15,051 bases of DNA, taken from JAQGMV01 sp050260255. Lineage in GTDB: Bacteria; Pseudomonadota; Gammaproteobacteria; Burkholderiales; SG8-41. How positions within the stretch are numbered: the stretch's first letter is position 1; each line of letters opens with the position of its first letter. Positions 6,101 to 14,033 of this stretch are shown here, in pieces. The stretch lies in NCBI GenBank assembly GCA_050260255.1, contig JBLNBW010000306.1:1-15051 (forward strand). The letters are read 5' to 3'. The notes below the pieces were generated by a model. It was not told the DNA's origin and made no database searches. It saw only the letters and a program-made list of their open reading frames with translations. A program made the translations under genes and the position numbers.

Positions 6101-6406
6101 ATGAAAGCCGCCTTGATCTTCACCGGCAGCGGACCCGTCGTCATCATCACCTCGCACGCATCGATCGTCGATCCGTCCCTGCTCGATAAGCTCTATGCGA
6201 AAGGGATCGACAAGTTCATCGGCTTCGAGATTCCCCTACAAGCCGCGCGGGAACGCTATGGCGGGCACTTCGACGTCGTCCTGCGCGATCTGCATGAAGC
6301 CGACGATTTGCGCGTGCTCGATTTCAATGGCGAGCGCGCATTCCGCCTGTTCTCCTTCGCCGATCTCGGCCCGCCGATCTTCCACGAACCCGGGCGGACT
6401 CCGTAG
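6101..6406 (+). CDS. Small conserved-looking cytosolic protein
   Basis: A 101-residue protein beginning MKAALIFTGSGPVVIITSHA and containing KGIDKFIGFEIPLQAARERYGGHFDVV and DDLRVLDFNGERAF, split across the chain. It has the look of a small conserved alpha/beta protein with no signal peptide or membrane segment. I recall similar hypothetical proteins in alpha- and betaproteobacteria but know of no function. The ribosome binding site is weak. It converges with the RidA-like gene, 37 bases apart. Confidence 0.75.
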   Translation: MKAALIFTGSGPVVIITSHASIVDPSLLDKLYAKGIDKFIGFEIPLQAARERYGGHFDVVLRDLHEADDLRVLDFNGERAFRLFSFADLGPPIFHEPGRTP

Positions 6407-6443
6407 GCCGATCCCACGCGACCTTGAGTGGCGCATTCCTGCG

Positions 6444-6899
6444 TTACCGCGAGCGCACCGCGATCATTTCGATCTCGATATTCCCCGCTTTATCCGGCAT
6501 GCCGGTGACAACCGTCGTGCGCGCCGGCGGATCTGACGGGAAATATGTAATGTAAACATCGCTCATCGGACCGAAATGCTCGACCTGCGTGATGTAGACG
6601 TTCACCTTCACCACGTCGCGCATCGACAGGTTCATTTTCTCGAGGTTCCGCTTGAGATTCTCCATGGCTTGACGCGTTTCAGCCCGGATACCACCCTCGA
6701 CCACCTTCCCGTCCGCGCCGCGGCCCAATGTCCCGGAAAGGAACACGAGGTTGTCGGCTGCCACCGCGGCGCTGTAATTCTTCGTTCCAGGCAATGATTG
6801 CCGAGTGGAAGCCGATATGGACGGATGACGCTCTTCGAGCGTCGAGCAGCCAAGCACGGAAGCGCCTGCAGCGCAGATAACCAACATCGAGCGGAACAC
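6444..6899 (-). CDS. RidA/YjgF/YER057c-family protein with lipoprotein-type signal
   Basis: A 151-residue protein. The body is RidA-like, with VFLSGTLGR, GGIRAETRQAMENLKRNLE, VVKVNVYIT and the closing block PPARTTVV...IEIEMIAV. Its Arg matches the carboxylate-binding arginine that reactive enamine/imine deaminases use to destroy products such as 2-aminoacrylate. Unusually, the chain starts with a hydrophobic segment and a VLGC lipobox-like site (Cys18), suggesting export and lipidation, while classic RidA is cytosolic. I chose GTG 6899 because AAGGAGGGG lies just before it. The ATG at 6920 would put that sequence inside the gene, and the ATG at 6887 is too far from it. The role could be imine/enamine hydrolysis in the periplasm, or another YjgF-fold activity. 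Confidence 0.88.
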   Translation of the reverse strand: MFRSMLVICAAGASVLGCSTLEERHPSISASTRQSLPGTKNYSAAVAADNLVFLSGTLGRGADGKVVEGGIRAETRQAMENLKRNLEKMNLSMRDVVKVNVYITQVEHFGPMSDVYITYFPSDPPARTTVVTGMPDKAGNIEIEMIAVRSR

Positions 6900-7148
6900 G
6901 TCCCCTCCTTCAGTCGGCATTCGGAGGAGACTTTATAGGCGCTTCCGCATTATCCGCCATGGTATCGACATACTGGGTTCGAGACTTCGGCTGCGCTATC
7001 CGGTCTTACCCGGCCGGTTCAGTCGCCACTTTTCTGCCTGCTTATTTGCAGCAGAATCGTGCAGTACCATTACGCTCGTTGTTTACTTGAGAGAAATGCC
7101 CCTGGGACGGGAGTGTCACAGGTGCATGCAACCCAGAGCGAAGGCGCA

Positions 7149-7769
7149 ATGGGCAAGGGTCGAATGGAGGCGTTCAGCGATGGCGTCATCGCCATCATCA
7201 TCACCATCATGGTGCTGGAGCTCAAGGTTCCGCATGGCGAAGAGCTCGCGGCTCTGTTTCCATTATTGCCTGTTCTTCTGAGCTACGTGCTGAGCTTCGT
7301 CTATGTCGGCATCTACTGGAACAACCATCACCACATGCTGCATGCATCGAGCAGGGTCAATGGCGCGGTGCTTTGGGCAAATCTTCACCTGTTGTTCTGG
7401 TTATCCCTCTTCCCGTTTGTCACCGGTTGGATGGGCGAGAACCACTTCGCACCGCTACCGACGGCGCTGTACGGTGTCGTTTTGCTTATGGCGGCGATCG
7501 CGTATTGGGTCTTGCAGCAGACGATCATCGCCTGCGAAGGGCCTGGCTCCGTGCTGAAGAAGGCCGTGGGTCATGATTGGAAAGGTAAGCTGTCTCCGGC
7601 CCTCTATGTGCTCGCAATCGCAGCCACCTTTTGGCATGCGTGGCTCGCTCAGGCGATTTACGTCGCGGTTGCTGTGCTTTGGCTCATTCCTGACCCCCGG
7701 ATCGAAGATACGTTGACGACAGAGGAACGTAACACCGGTGCAGGTGCGCAGCGCCACCCGTCGAGGTAA
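7149..7769 (+). CDS. TMEM175-family (DUF1211) potassium channel-like membrane protein
   Basis: A 206-residue integral membrane protein with about six hydrophobic helices. The first helix carries the family signature FSDGVIAIIITIMVLELKVP. In bacterial TMEM175 channels this FSD-containing helix lines the pore of a tetramer, and the hydrophobic residues behind it form the filter. Next come YWNNHHHMLH, a common motif after helix 2-3, and two long hydrophobic spans. Start ATG 7149 is chosen because GAAGG precedes it and the signature begins at residue 9. The frame extends to 7059, but the extra residues are not membrane-like. The gene is divergent from the RidA-like gene; 6900-7148 between them shows no other feature. 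Function as a K+ leak channel is inferred from the family. Confidence 0.9.
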   Translation: MGKGRMEAFSDGVIAIIITIMVLELKVPHGEELAALFPLLPVLLSYVLSFVYVGIYWNNHHHMLHASSRVNGAVLWANLHLLFWLSLFPFVTGWMGENHFAPLPTALYGVVLLMAAIAYWVLQQTIIACEGPGSVLKKAVGHDWKGKLSPALYVLAIAATFWHAWLAQAIYVAVAVLWLIPDPRIEDTLTTEERNTGAGAQRHPSR

Positions 7770-7890
7770 CTTCCCCGAACACCCCGAATAATCTCCCAGC
7801 TCAACTCGTCAGTCATCCAGCCGCGCATCCTCGCAGCCCAATTGGCCGCGACCTGTGGCAGTATCGCTACTCTCAAGGAGGACCTTCGCC

Positions 7891-8739
7891 ATGCCCATCA
7901 TCGATTCCCAAGTCCACGCTTACGAGGCAAACTCGCCAAAACGACCGTGGGCTACCGTGCCCAACTGGCCCGCTTCCGCCACCGGAGACGAAATGGTGGC
8001 TGCGATGGACAAGCTCGGCATCGACGGCGCCATCTTCATCTCGTCGTTTTCGATGTATCGGTACGACGCGAGCTACGCCGTCGAGGTGCAGCGGGCGCAT
8101 CCCGACCGATTTGCCATCGTCAAGCCGGTCGATCCGGACGATCCCGCGGTGGACGACGTCGTCGCTGAATGGAAAAAGCAGCCGGGCGCAGTCGGCGTGC
8201 GCATCATGCTCACGAAAGACCCGGGGCGCGACCGCGATCCAACGGACCCGGGCATAGCCCGCATCCTGCGCGCTGCGGTTCGCCACGATTTTCCGGTCAA
8301 CTTTTTGTGCTGGGGCAACCTCGACGTCGGCACGACGCTGATCGACCGCCACCCCGACGTGCGATTCATCCTCGACCATATGGGCATCCTGCAGCCGAAG
8401 GAGCCGCCCGCGCCGCCGGAGCCTTGGGCCGACCTGCCGAAGGTGCTCGCGCTGGCCAAGCGCCCGAACGTCGTGGTGAAGGTGAGCGGCGCCTGCACGC
8501 TGTCCCGGCAGCCGTATCCGTATCCGGACATCTGGGACCCGCTCGCCCGCATCTTCGATGCCTGGGGCTTCGAGCGCTGCCTGTGGGGCACCGACTGGAC
8601 CCGCGCGCACGCGGTCGTGAACTACGAGCAGGCCGTCAAACCGTTTCTCGAAACGGATCGCCTGAGCGACAGCGAACGGGCGATGCTGATGGGCGGCGCC
8701 TGCGCCAAGGCGTATGGCTGGTCGCCGAAGAAGGCGTAG
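7891..8739 (+). CDS. Amidohydrolase-2 family metal-dependent hydrolase
   Basis: A 282-residue TIM-barrel hydrolase (Amidohydro_2 type), of the group including ring-opening lactonases and decarboxylases. Visible motifs are PIIDSQVHAYE at the N-terminus (the start of the metal site), FPVNFLCWG, FILDHMGI (His on a barrel strand) and LWGTDWTRAH (the metal-binding Asp near the C-terminus). The N-terminal HxH is reduced to a single His with Gln before it, as in the QVH variant subgroup. ATG 7891 is strongly supported by AAGGAGGA 8 bases upstream, so the longer frame from 7855 is rejected. No signal peptide is present, so it should be cytoplasmic. The substrate is unknown. It is transcribed alone, 121 bases after the channel gene. 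Confidence 0.9.
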   Translation: MPIIDSQVHAYEANSPKRPWATVPNWPASATGDEMVAAMDKLGIDGAIFISSFSMYRYDASYAVEVQRAHPDRFAIVKPVDPDDPAVDDVVAEWKKQPGAVGVRIMLTKDPGRDRDPTDPGIARILRAAVRHDFPVNFLCWGNLDVGTTLIDRHPDVRFILDHMGILQPKEPPAPPEPWADLPKVLALAKRPNVVVKVSGACTLSRQPYPYPDIWDPLARIFDAWGFERCLWGTDWTRAHAVVNYEQAVKPFLETDRLSDSERAMLMGGACAKAYGWSPKKA

Positions 8740-8815
8740 AAGCTACGCGATCCGCGGGCGACAGGCCATCGCGCAGCGCGGCGTGTGAATAGGCCGGCAA
8801 GTAAGACGGCGGGAA

Positions 8816-8983
8816 GTGCAATGCGTGGAGCAACGCAAGCTCGACAAGGCGATCATGCTGGTCACCTCGCACATCGAAGCGAGCAAGGCACTGGTGCGTC
8901 AGATCATTTTGCATCGGCTCCACACCGCACGCGCGGCGCCCGCCGAAACGGAAACTTCCGAAGCGAAGCAACGTTACGCTTGA
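8816..8983 (+). CDS. Possible small helical protein (55 residues)
   Basis: A short frame opening after the in-frame stop at 8786. Start is GTG 8816 or, with GGGAAG about 8 bases ahead, GTG 8825. The protein reads CVEQRKLDKAIMLVTSH, then IEASKALVRQIILHRLH, then a short charged tail ending QRYA. It is a regular amphipathic helix pair with high third-position GC, like the true genes nearby, and it lacks the Arg/Ser-rich look of shadow frames. It has no known family that I can name. It could be read through from the amidohydrolase gene, 76 bases upstream. The remainder of 8984-9131 shows nothing. Confidence 0.45.
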   Translation: MQCVEQRKLDKAIMLVTSHIEASKALVRQIILHRLHTARAAPAETETSEAKQRYA

Positions 8984-9131
8984 GCCTTGATGCGCGAGTT
9001 GGCCTACGTCGCGCGCCGGTCAGCCGTTCCGCATCGCATAAAAATCCGCCGCAGCGGCTCGCGACCTGTGCGCGGAACAAGGAATCCGCGTTGAAGAGAT
9101 TTACCGCGGGCCCACGCCACGCTCCTCGGGG

Positions 9132-10475
9132 CTAGGTCTCCGTCAGCGCCCCCTGGAACCGCCGCAGCAGCGGCCGCACGAGATACGTGAGCAGCGTACG
9201 CTCGCCCGTCTTTACCATCACGGTGCCCTGCATGCCGGGCTGCAATCGCAATGCACCGAGCTTCTTCAACTCCGAGCCCAGCACAGTGACCCGCACCGCG
9301 TAGTACGGCGTGTTGGTGCGCGGGTCGGTCAGAATGTCGGCCGATACGATCGACACTTTCCCGTGAATCACGGGGCGCTCGGCGCGGCTCATGTACGCGT
9401 CGAAGTGCACGTCGGCTTCGAGTCCCGGATGCACCCGGTCGATGTATTGAGGCGCGACCTGCGCGTCGATGATCAGCGCGTCGCCCTCCGGCACGATGTC
9501 CATGATGCGATCGCCGGGCTTGATTACGCCGCCCGGGGTGTTGGCGGCAAGATCCACGACGACCCCGTCGACCGGTGCGCGAATGGCAAGCCGCGCGTAC
9601 AGCTCGCGCTGCGCCACCAGCCGCTCTCCGAGCGTCGCCGCTTCGCGCTGCGCGTCGGCAAGCTGGGTCTCCACTTCGCGCTGATACTCGATCTTGCGCT
9701 GCGCCTCGCGCATGCGAAATTCGGCGAGGCGCGCCTCCACCGCCGCGATGTTCGCCAAGTCCTCACTCTGCTTGCTTTGCACCTCGGCGAGCTGGCGTTC
9801 CATGTCGAGCAACGCGTTGCGCGACACGAAGTTGTCCGCGTGCAGCCTACGGAACGCTTTCAGCTGCTCTTCGAAGAGCTCCACCTGGCGCTGGCGCCCC
9901 GCAAGCAGCTGCCGCAAGCTCTTCATCTGCGCTTCGAGCCCCTGCACGGATGAGCGGATCATCTTGAGCTCGCCTTCCAACGCGGAGCGCCGCGAGTGGA
10001 ACAGTTGCGATTGCGCGCGCATGACATTCGTTGCCTCCTGATCGCGCGCTTCGCGCAACCCGACGGGGAACGACACGGACGTTGCGCCCTCGCGCTCCGC
10101 CTTGAGCCGCGCCTCGGTGCCTGCCGCCACGCGCCACTGGCTTTCGACGGCCTTGAGGGCGGCTTTCACTTCGACCTCGTTGAGCACGATGAGATCGTCG
10201 CCCGCGCGCACGCGCTGGCCTTCCTTCACCAGGATTTTCTCTACCCGTCCGCCGGTGAGATGATCGATGCGCTTGTGCTTGGATTCGACTGCCACCACGC
10301 CCGAGGCGGGAACGCCCTCGTCCAGGGGCGCCAATGCCGCCCACGCAAGGAAGCCGCCAAACCCGACGCCCAGAATGACGAGACCGATGCGCACCGCTTT
10401 GCTCCAGTCGGCATCCAGCATCGCCGGGCCGTCGGTCATGGGAGCGCCCGAAGAAGAGATGTTCTTGATCAGCAT
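9132..10475 (-). CDS. Type I secretion periplasmic adaptor, HlyD family
   Basis: A 447-residue membrane-fusion protein linking the ABC exporter to an outer-membrane channel. A short cytosolic head is followed by one membrane helix (about residues 28-49, VRIGLVILGVGFGGFLAWAA) ending in APLDEGVPASG. The first lipoyl half-motif is HLTGGRVEKILVKEGQRVRAGD. A long Glu/Arg/Ala-rich coiled coil follows (about 100-300), then the second half-motif RAPVDGVVVDL, and the beta-barrel part including PYYAVRVTV and LQPGMQGTVMVKTG with a final hydrophobic stretch. Length and order match PrtE/HasE/AprE-type adaptors. The start lies 2 bases after the stop of the exporter gene, so the two are co-transcribed and probably translationally coupled. 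No strong Shine-Dalgarno is visible. Confidence 0.93.
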   Translation of the reverse strand: MLIKNISSSGAPMTDGPAMLDADWSKAVRIGLVILGVGFGGFLAWAALAPLDEGVPASGVVAVESKHKRIDHLTGGRVEKILVKEGQRVRAGDDLIVLNEVEVKAALKAVESQWRVAAGTEARLKAEREGATSVSFPVGLREARDQEATNVMRAQSQLFHSRRSALEGELKMIRSSVQGLEAQMKSLRQLLAGRQRQVELFEEQLKAFRRLHADNFVSRNALLDMERQLAEVQSKQSEDLANIAAVEARLAEFRMREAQRKIEYQREVETQLADAQREAATLGERLVAQRELYARLAIRAPVDGVVVDLAANTPGGVIKPGDRIMDIVPEGDALIIDAQVAPQYIDRVHPGLEADVHFDAYMSRAERPVIHGKVSIVSADILTDPRTNTPYYAVRVTVLGSELKKLGALRLQPGMQGTVMVKTGERTLLTYLVRPLLRRFQGALTET

Positions 10476-10477
10476 GT

Positions 10478-12229
10478 CTAAACCACTCCGCCGGCCGCCG
10501 CATCCGCAGAAACGCCTTCCGGCTTGCGATGGCGGATCAGCGACTTCAACACCACGTCACGCGGACCGTAGCTCTGCAACAGGCCGCCGGCCAGTACCAT
10601 CACGCTGTCGGCGACGCTCATGACGTTGGCGCGGTGCGTCATGACGAACACCGTCGCGCCTTCGTCCTTCGCGGCGCGCAACGCCGCAATCAGCGCGGCA
10701 TCGCCGGCCTCGTCGAGGTTCGCATTGGGTTCGTCGAGCACGATCAGCGCCGGGCTTCCGTACAACGCGCGCGCAAGCGCGATGCGCTGACGCTGACCGC
10801 CGGAGAGCGCGCATCCGCCTTCGCCGATCGGCGTCTCGTATCCCTGGGGCAGCCGCAGCACGAGCTCGTGCACGCCCGCGCGCTGTGCCGCATGCACGAT
10901 GCGCTCGGAGTCGAGTTCGCCGAAGCGCGCGATATTCTCCGCCACCGTGCCGTCGAAGAGCTCCACGTCCTGCGGCAGATAGCCCACCCACGGGCCGAGC
11001 TCGGCCTTGTTCCACGTATAGACGTCAGCGCCGTCCAGGCGCACCGCGCCGGCGAGCGGCCCCCACACGCCGACGAGCGCGCGCGCGAGCGTGGACTTGC
11101 CCGAGGCGCTCGGTCCCAGCACGGCGACGATGCTGCCCGCCGCTACGCGAAAATCGAGCCCTTTCAAAATCGGATCGCGACTGCCCGGCGCGGCGACGAC
11201 CAGGCGCTCCGCGCTCACGCTGCCTCGAGGCCGCGGCAAATTGACGCGAGCCTCCTCGACGGGATGCAGGGAAAGCAGTGCCTCCAGACGCTCGTGCGCG
11301 GCGCGCGCGGACACGAAGTGGCGCCATGTCCCGATCGCGAGCTCCACCGGCGCCAAGGCGCGGCCGAGCAGTATCGATGCCGCCACCATGGCCCCCGCCG
11401 TCATCTGGTTTTCGATGACGAGCAGCGCGCCGAGACCGAGAATCGACGATTGCAATGTAATGCGGAAGAACCGCGTGAGCGCAGCGATGGCTGCCGCCCG
11501 GTCGCTCGCCTTGCCCTGGAGCGCGAGGAACCGCAGATGCCGCGCCAGCCAGCGCTCACGCAGCGCGGAGAGCATGCCCATCGCCGCCATGGCTTCGGCG
11601 TTGCGCAGCCCGCTTGCCGCGTACTGACTGGCGGCATGCGAGAGCCGCCCGGCTTCCGCGAGCGCAGGCGCGGTAAGACGCTCGTTGAAGTAGGCAAGCG
11701 TGAGGAGGATTGCGGCTGCAACGACGGCGAACAGGCCAAGCCAGGGGCTCAGCAGGAAGATCACGCCGATGTAGATCGGCGTCCACGGCGCGTCGAAGAA
11801 GGCGAACAGCCCGTTGCCGGTGAGGAACTGGCGCACGCTCGCGAGATCGGCGAGCGCCCCGCTCGCCCTATCGCCGCTTCCTTGCAGGTGCTGCTGCAGG
11901 CTCGCGTCGAACACGCGCCGGTTGAGCGCCATATCGAGCGCCGAGCTGGCGCGTATCAGAACGTTGGAGCGCACCCATTCCAACGCCCCCTCCAGCACGT
12001 ACAGCCCGACCATGATCAGCGTGAGCATGTACAGGGTGACTTCGTTGCGGCTGGTGACGACGCGGTCATAGACCTGCAGCATGTACAGCGCGGGGACGAG
12101 CAGCAGCACGTTGATCGCCAGGCTGAAGCCGCCGACGGCTGCAAACACGCGACGGAAGGCGAAGAAGGCTTTCGCGAGCTCGCCGCGGTGACGCTTTGAA
12201 GTGGGAATAGGTGCAATGCGCATGGGCAT
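10478..12229 (-). CDS. Type I secretion ABC transporter, PrtD/HasD type
   Basis: A 583-residue fused membrane/ATPase subunit that powers one-step export of a C-terminally signalled protein. The N-terminal half is hydrophobic (about residues 30-300) and includes SLAINVLLLVPALYMLQVYD and VYDRVVTSRNE, typical of the PrtD class. There is no C39 peptidase domain. The ATPase shows Walker A GPSASGKST (372-380), Q-loop Gln420, signature LSGGQ (475-479), Walker B ALIVLDE (494-500) and switch His532, all intact. Two ATGs lie 6 bases apart. GAGG is better spaced for the inner one at 12223, so the true protein may lack two residues. It follows the RTX gene by 141 bases, with a terminator between, and precedes the adaptor with 2 bases. 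Confidence 0.95.
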   Translation of the reverse strand: MPMRIAPIPTSKRHRGELAKAFFAFRRVFAAVGGFSLAINVLLLVPALYMLQVYDRVVTSRNEVTLYMLTLIMVGLYVLEGALEWVRSNVLIRASSALDMALNRRVFDASLQQHLQGSGDRASGALADLASVRQFLTGNGLFAFFDAPWTPIYIGVIFLLSPWLGLFAVVAAAILLTLAYFNERLTAPALAEAGRLSHAASQYAASGLRNAEAMAAMGMLSALRERWLARHLRFLALQGKASDRAAAIAALTRFFRITLQSSILGLGALLVIENQMTAGAMVAASILLGRALAPVELAIGTWRHFVSARAAHERLEALLSLHPVEEARVNLPRPRGSVSAERLVVAAPGSRDPILKGLDFRVAAGSIVAVLGPSASGKSTLARALVGVWGPLAGAVRLDGADVYTWNKAELGPWVGYLPQDVELFDGTVAENIARFGELDSERIVHAAQRAGVHELVLRLPQGYETPIGEGGCALSGGQRQRIALARALYGSPALIVLDEPNANLDEAGDAALIAALRAAKDEGATVFVMTHRANVMSVADSVMVLAGGLLQSYGPRDVVLKSLIRHRKPEGVSADAAAGGVV

Positions 12230-12319
12230 CGCCTCGTTGTGTAGTGGCGCGTTAATCTATCAGCGAGCACACGCCGCGCGCAATGCAATTTCCAATGCTC
12301 TGCTTGCGCGGCGCCATCG

Positions 12320-12351
12320 AAAAAAAGGCCGACCGGTTTCCCGGCCGGCCC
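12320..12351 (-). terminator. Intrinsic terminator after the RTX gene
   Basis: Read on the minus strand, GGCCGGCCGG and CCGGTCGGCC form a 10-bp stem with one G-U pair and a GAAA loop, followed by a run of seven T. It lies 20 bases after the RTX stop and before the exporter gene. It should end most transcripts of the substrate gene, with some read-through into the transporter. Confidence 0.9.
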
Positions 12352-12370
12352 TGCGTCGTCATACCGCGAG

Positions 12371-13765
12371 TTATGCGAAGTGAATCTCGCTCGCGGAAAA
12401 ATCGTTGACGCCTACGATGCGAATGGCGGCGTCGTGTACATAATCCCCGCCGTCCTTGAAGACTACGAAGCTGTCCTCGGCATCGGTGATGATTTCGACA
12501 TCGCCCTGCGCAATGCCGACGAGCTTGAGCGCGTCGCCTTCGGCGCGGGAGTAGTCGGTAATCTCGTCCACGCCGTCGCCCACCGCGTACACGAAGGTGT
12601 CGGCGTCCGCGCCGCCGGTGAGCACGTCGCCGGCGCCGGCATAATCGAACACCCACTGATAGACATCCTCGCCGGGAATCTCGTGCGTGACCGTGTTGTA
12701 GAAGCTCGACAGGGTGTTCATGCCCTGCGCCTTGAGATTGGCCTGCTGAGGATCGGCAATGGCGGCAAGCTGCGCGTCGGTGAGATCGCCGAGGAACACG
12801 GCCACGTGATCGCCATCGCTGAAGGGCGTAGGCGCCCCATCTTTGCCGACGTTTACGCTGAAGAAGACCTGCTGGTTCTCCATGCCCGTGAACGTGCCCA
12901 CTTTGCCGACGTAGTTGCCTTGCGCCAGTCCATCCTTGTAGACGGCAACGGTGAAGGTCACCGAGTTGAGCACGTCAGTCGTCGGCATGTCGGCCGGGTC
13001 GAAACTGAAGAGCTCGTGAATGTTGCCGCTGCCGTCCTGGTACACGCCCACTTTCTGCAGGCTGCCCTGGTTATCGTCGTAATCCTGCCCGACGACCACA
13101 CCGCGCACTTTGATGTCCTTGAAGGTGCCGAAGCCGTCGTCGGTCGAACCATCGGCCGGCGCATCGGCGATCCAGCTGATGTCGTCGCGCAGCACGTTTT
13201 CGGTCACCGTCACGGGATCGGTATGCGTGACCACGAGCTTCCACGGTGCGGGACCGTTGTCGGTGCCGCCGGCAATCACGTCATTGCCGTTGCCGCCCAC
13301 CACGAGGTCGTTGTCCGCGCCGCCGGAGAGCGCATCGTCGCCGTTTTCCCCGTAGATGATGTCGCTGCCGGCGCCGCCGTTCACCGTGTCCTTGCCGTTG
13401 CCGGTCAGGATGAGGTCGTCGCCGTTGCCGCCGTTCACCGTGTCCTTGCCATTGCCGGTAACCAGAATGCCGTTCTTGTTCGACACGCCGGTCACGGTCT
13501 CGTCGACGCCACCGTTCACGCCCATGAACACATAGTCGTAGCCGTGCAGGTCGGCGGAACTGAGGCCCGTCACGCCGATATTGATTTGCGCACGCAGCGC
13601 GTCGAACTTCGTGTTGTCGTTGGTGCTGTCGATGCCGTCGGTCAGCACGTTGGTGGCGAACCAGGCGTCCTGGTCAGCGGATTGGTTCAGATCCCAGCTC
13701 GTCTTCGCCGGCTCGGTGAAGGTCTTGCTTGGGGGACGTATGTTCGTAACGCTCGCTTTGGCCAT
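12371..13765 (-). CDS. RTX calcium-binding protein, presumed type I secretion substrate
   Basis: A 464-residue acidic protein with no signal peptide and no cysteine, both usual for type I substrates. Glycine-rich RTX nonapeptides of the GGxGxDxx kind run from about residue 101 to 167 (for example NGGNGDDLI, NGGAGSDII, SGGADNDLV, GGNGNDVIAGG) and would fold into a Ca2+-filled parallel beta roll outside the cell. A middle domain (about 175-375), beta-rich and unknown to me, follows. A late RTX-like block, VLTGGADADTFVYAVGDG (381-398), then leads to a C-terminal secretion region ending SASEIHFA. ATG 13765 is preceded by GGGAG 8 bases upstream. The adjacent exporter and adaptor are the obvious export route. 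No protease HEXXH site is visible, so an enzyme role is unlikely. An adhesin, matrix or surface-layer-like role is possible. Confidence 0.9.
   Translation of the reverse strand: MAKASVTNIRPPSKTFTEPAKTSWDLNQSADQDAWFATNVLTDGIDSTNDNTKFDALRAQINIGVTGLSSADLHGYDYVFMGVNGGVDETVTGVSNKNGILVTGNGKDTVNGGNGDDLILTGNGKDTVNGGAGSDIIYGENGDDALSGGADNDLVVGGNGNDVIAGGTDNGPAPWKLVVTHTDPVTVTENVLRDDISWIADAPADGSTDDGFGTFKDIKVRGVVVGQDYDDNQGSLQKVGVYQDGSGNIHELFSFDPADMPTTDVLNSVTFTVAVYKDGLAQGNYVGKVGTFTGMENQQVFFSVNVGKDGAPTPFSDGDHVAVFLGDLTDAQLAAIADPQQANLKAQGMNTLSSFYNTVTHEIPGEDVYQWVFDYAGAGDVLTGGADADTFVYAVGDGVDEITDYSRAEGDALKLVGIAQGDVEIITDAEDSFVVFKDGGDYVHDAAIRIVGVNDFSASEIHFA
13373..13459 (-). repeat. 54-base internal tandem duplication in the RTX array
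   Basis: A 33-base stretch at 13373-13405 recurs at 13427-13459 with one mismatch, a period of 54 bases or 18 codons, equal to two RTX nonapeptides. It encodes TGNGKDTVNGG twice (residues 103-113 and 121-131). The near-identity at DNA level suggests recent duplication. Confidence 0.85.
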
Positions 13766-13874
13766 GCCCTGTTCTCCCTGGTTTCGGTGTCGCGTGCTAA
13801 GACCCGCTTTTGCTATCCGAAGCGAACGATACGCGGGTCCGCAAGCGCGCGCATGAGTCAGACGTCAGAAGATC

Positions 13875-13925
13875 GTCATGACATGCGCCCGGCAAAAATC
13901 ACGGCCGAAGCATGACAACTGTCAT
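13875..13925. promoter_or_regulatory. Palindromes in the RTX upstream region
   Basis: ATGACAACTGTCAT (13912-13925) is an interrupted palindrome with 6-base arms. GTCATGAC (13875-13882) is a second, perfect one sharing the TCAT/ATGA element. Both lie 110-160 bases upstream of the RTX start codon, within the 268-base gap to the response regulator gene. They are candidates for the binding site of that regulator. The gap 13766-14033 otherwise shows no gene and no promoter that I can place. Confidence 0.4.
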
Positions 13926-14033
13926 AGGTGAGACTGTGACAATCGCTACAGCAGGCGCCGGCCGCTTGAGAAAATGAAGAGGTAGACCGCGATTTCGGGC
14001 TTTCGCCGGCCGGCCCAGGCTGTCGGCGTTTCG

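Noticed and set aside
5878..6150. Minus-strand frame of 90 codons
   Set aside because: Overlaps the start of the better-supported gene at 6101 and has no recognisable pattern.
8785..9135. Plus-strand frame of 116 codons
   Set aside because: Its composition is Arg/Ala/Ser-rich and irregular. The competing short frame at 8816-8983 looks far more protein-like.
10529..12199. Plus-strand open frame of 556 codons
   Set aside because: It lies wholly antisense to the intact ABC exporter, whose Walker, signature and switch motifs are all present. The frame is an Arg/His/Ala-rich shadow typical of high-GC DNA.
12380..13915. Plus-strand open frame of 511 codons
   Set aside because: Antisense to the RTX gene. 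Its His/Val/Ala-rich repeats mirror the glycine-rich codons of the opposite strand.
13990..14033. Terminator after the response regulator
   Set aside because: The GC-rich palindromes around GCCGGCCGGC have no T run, so termination is not supported.
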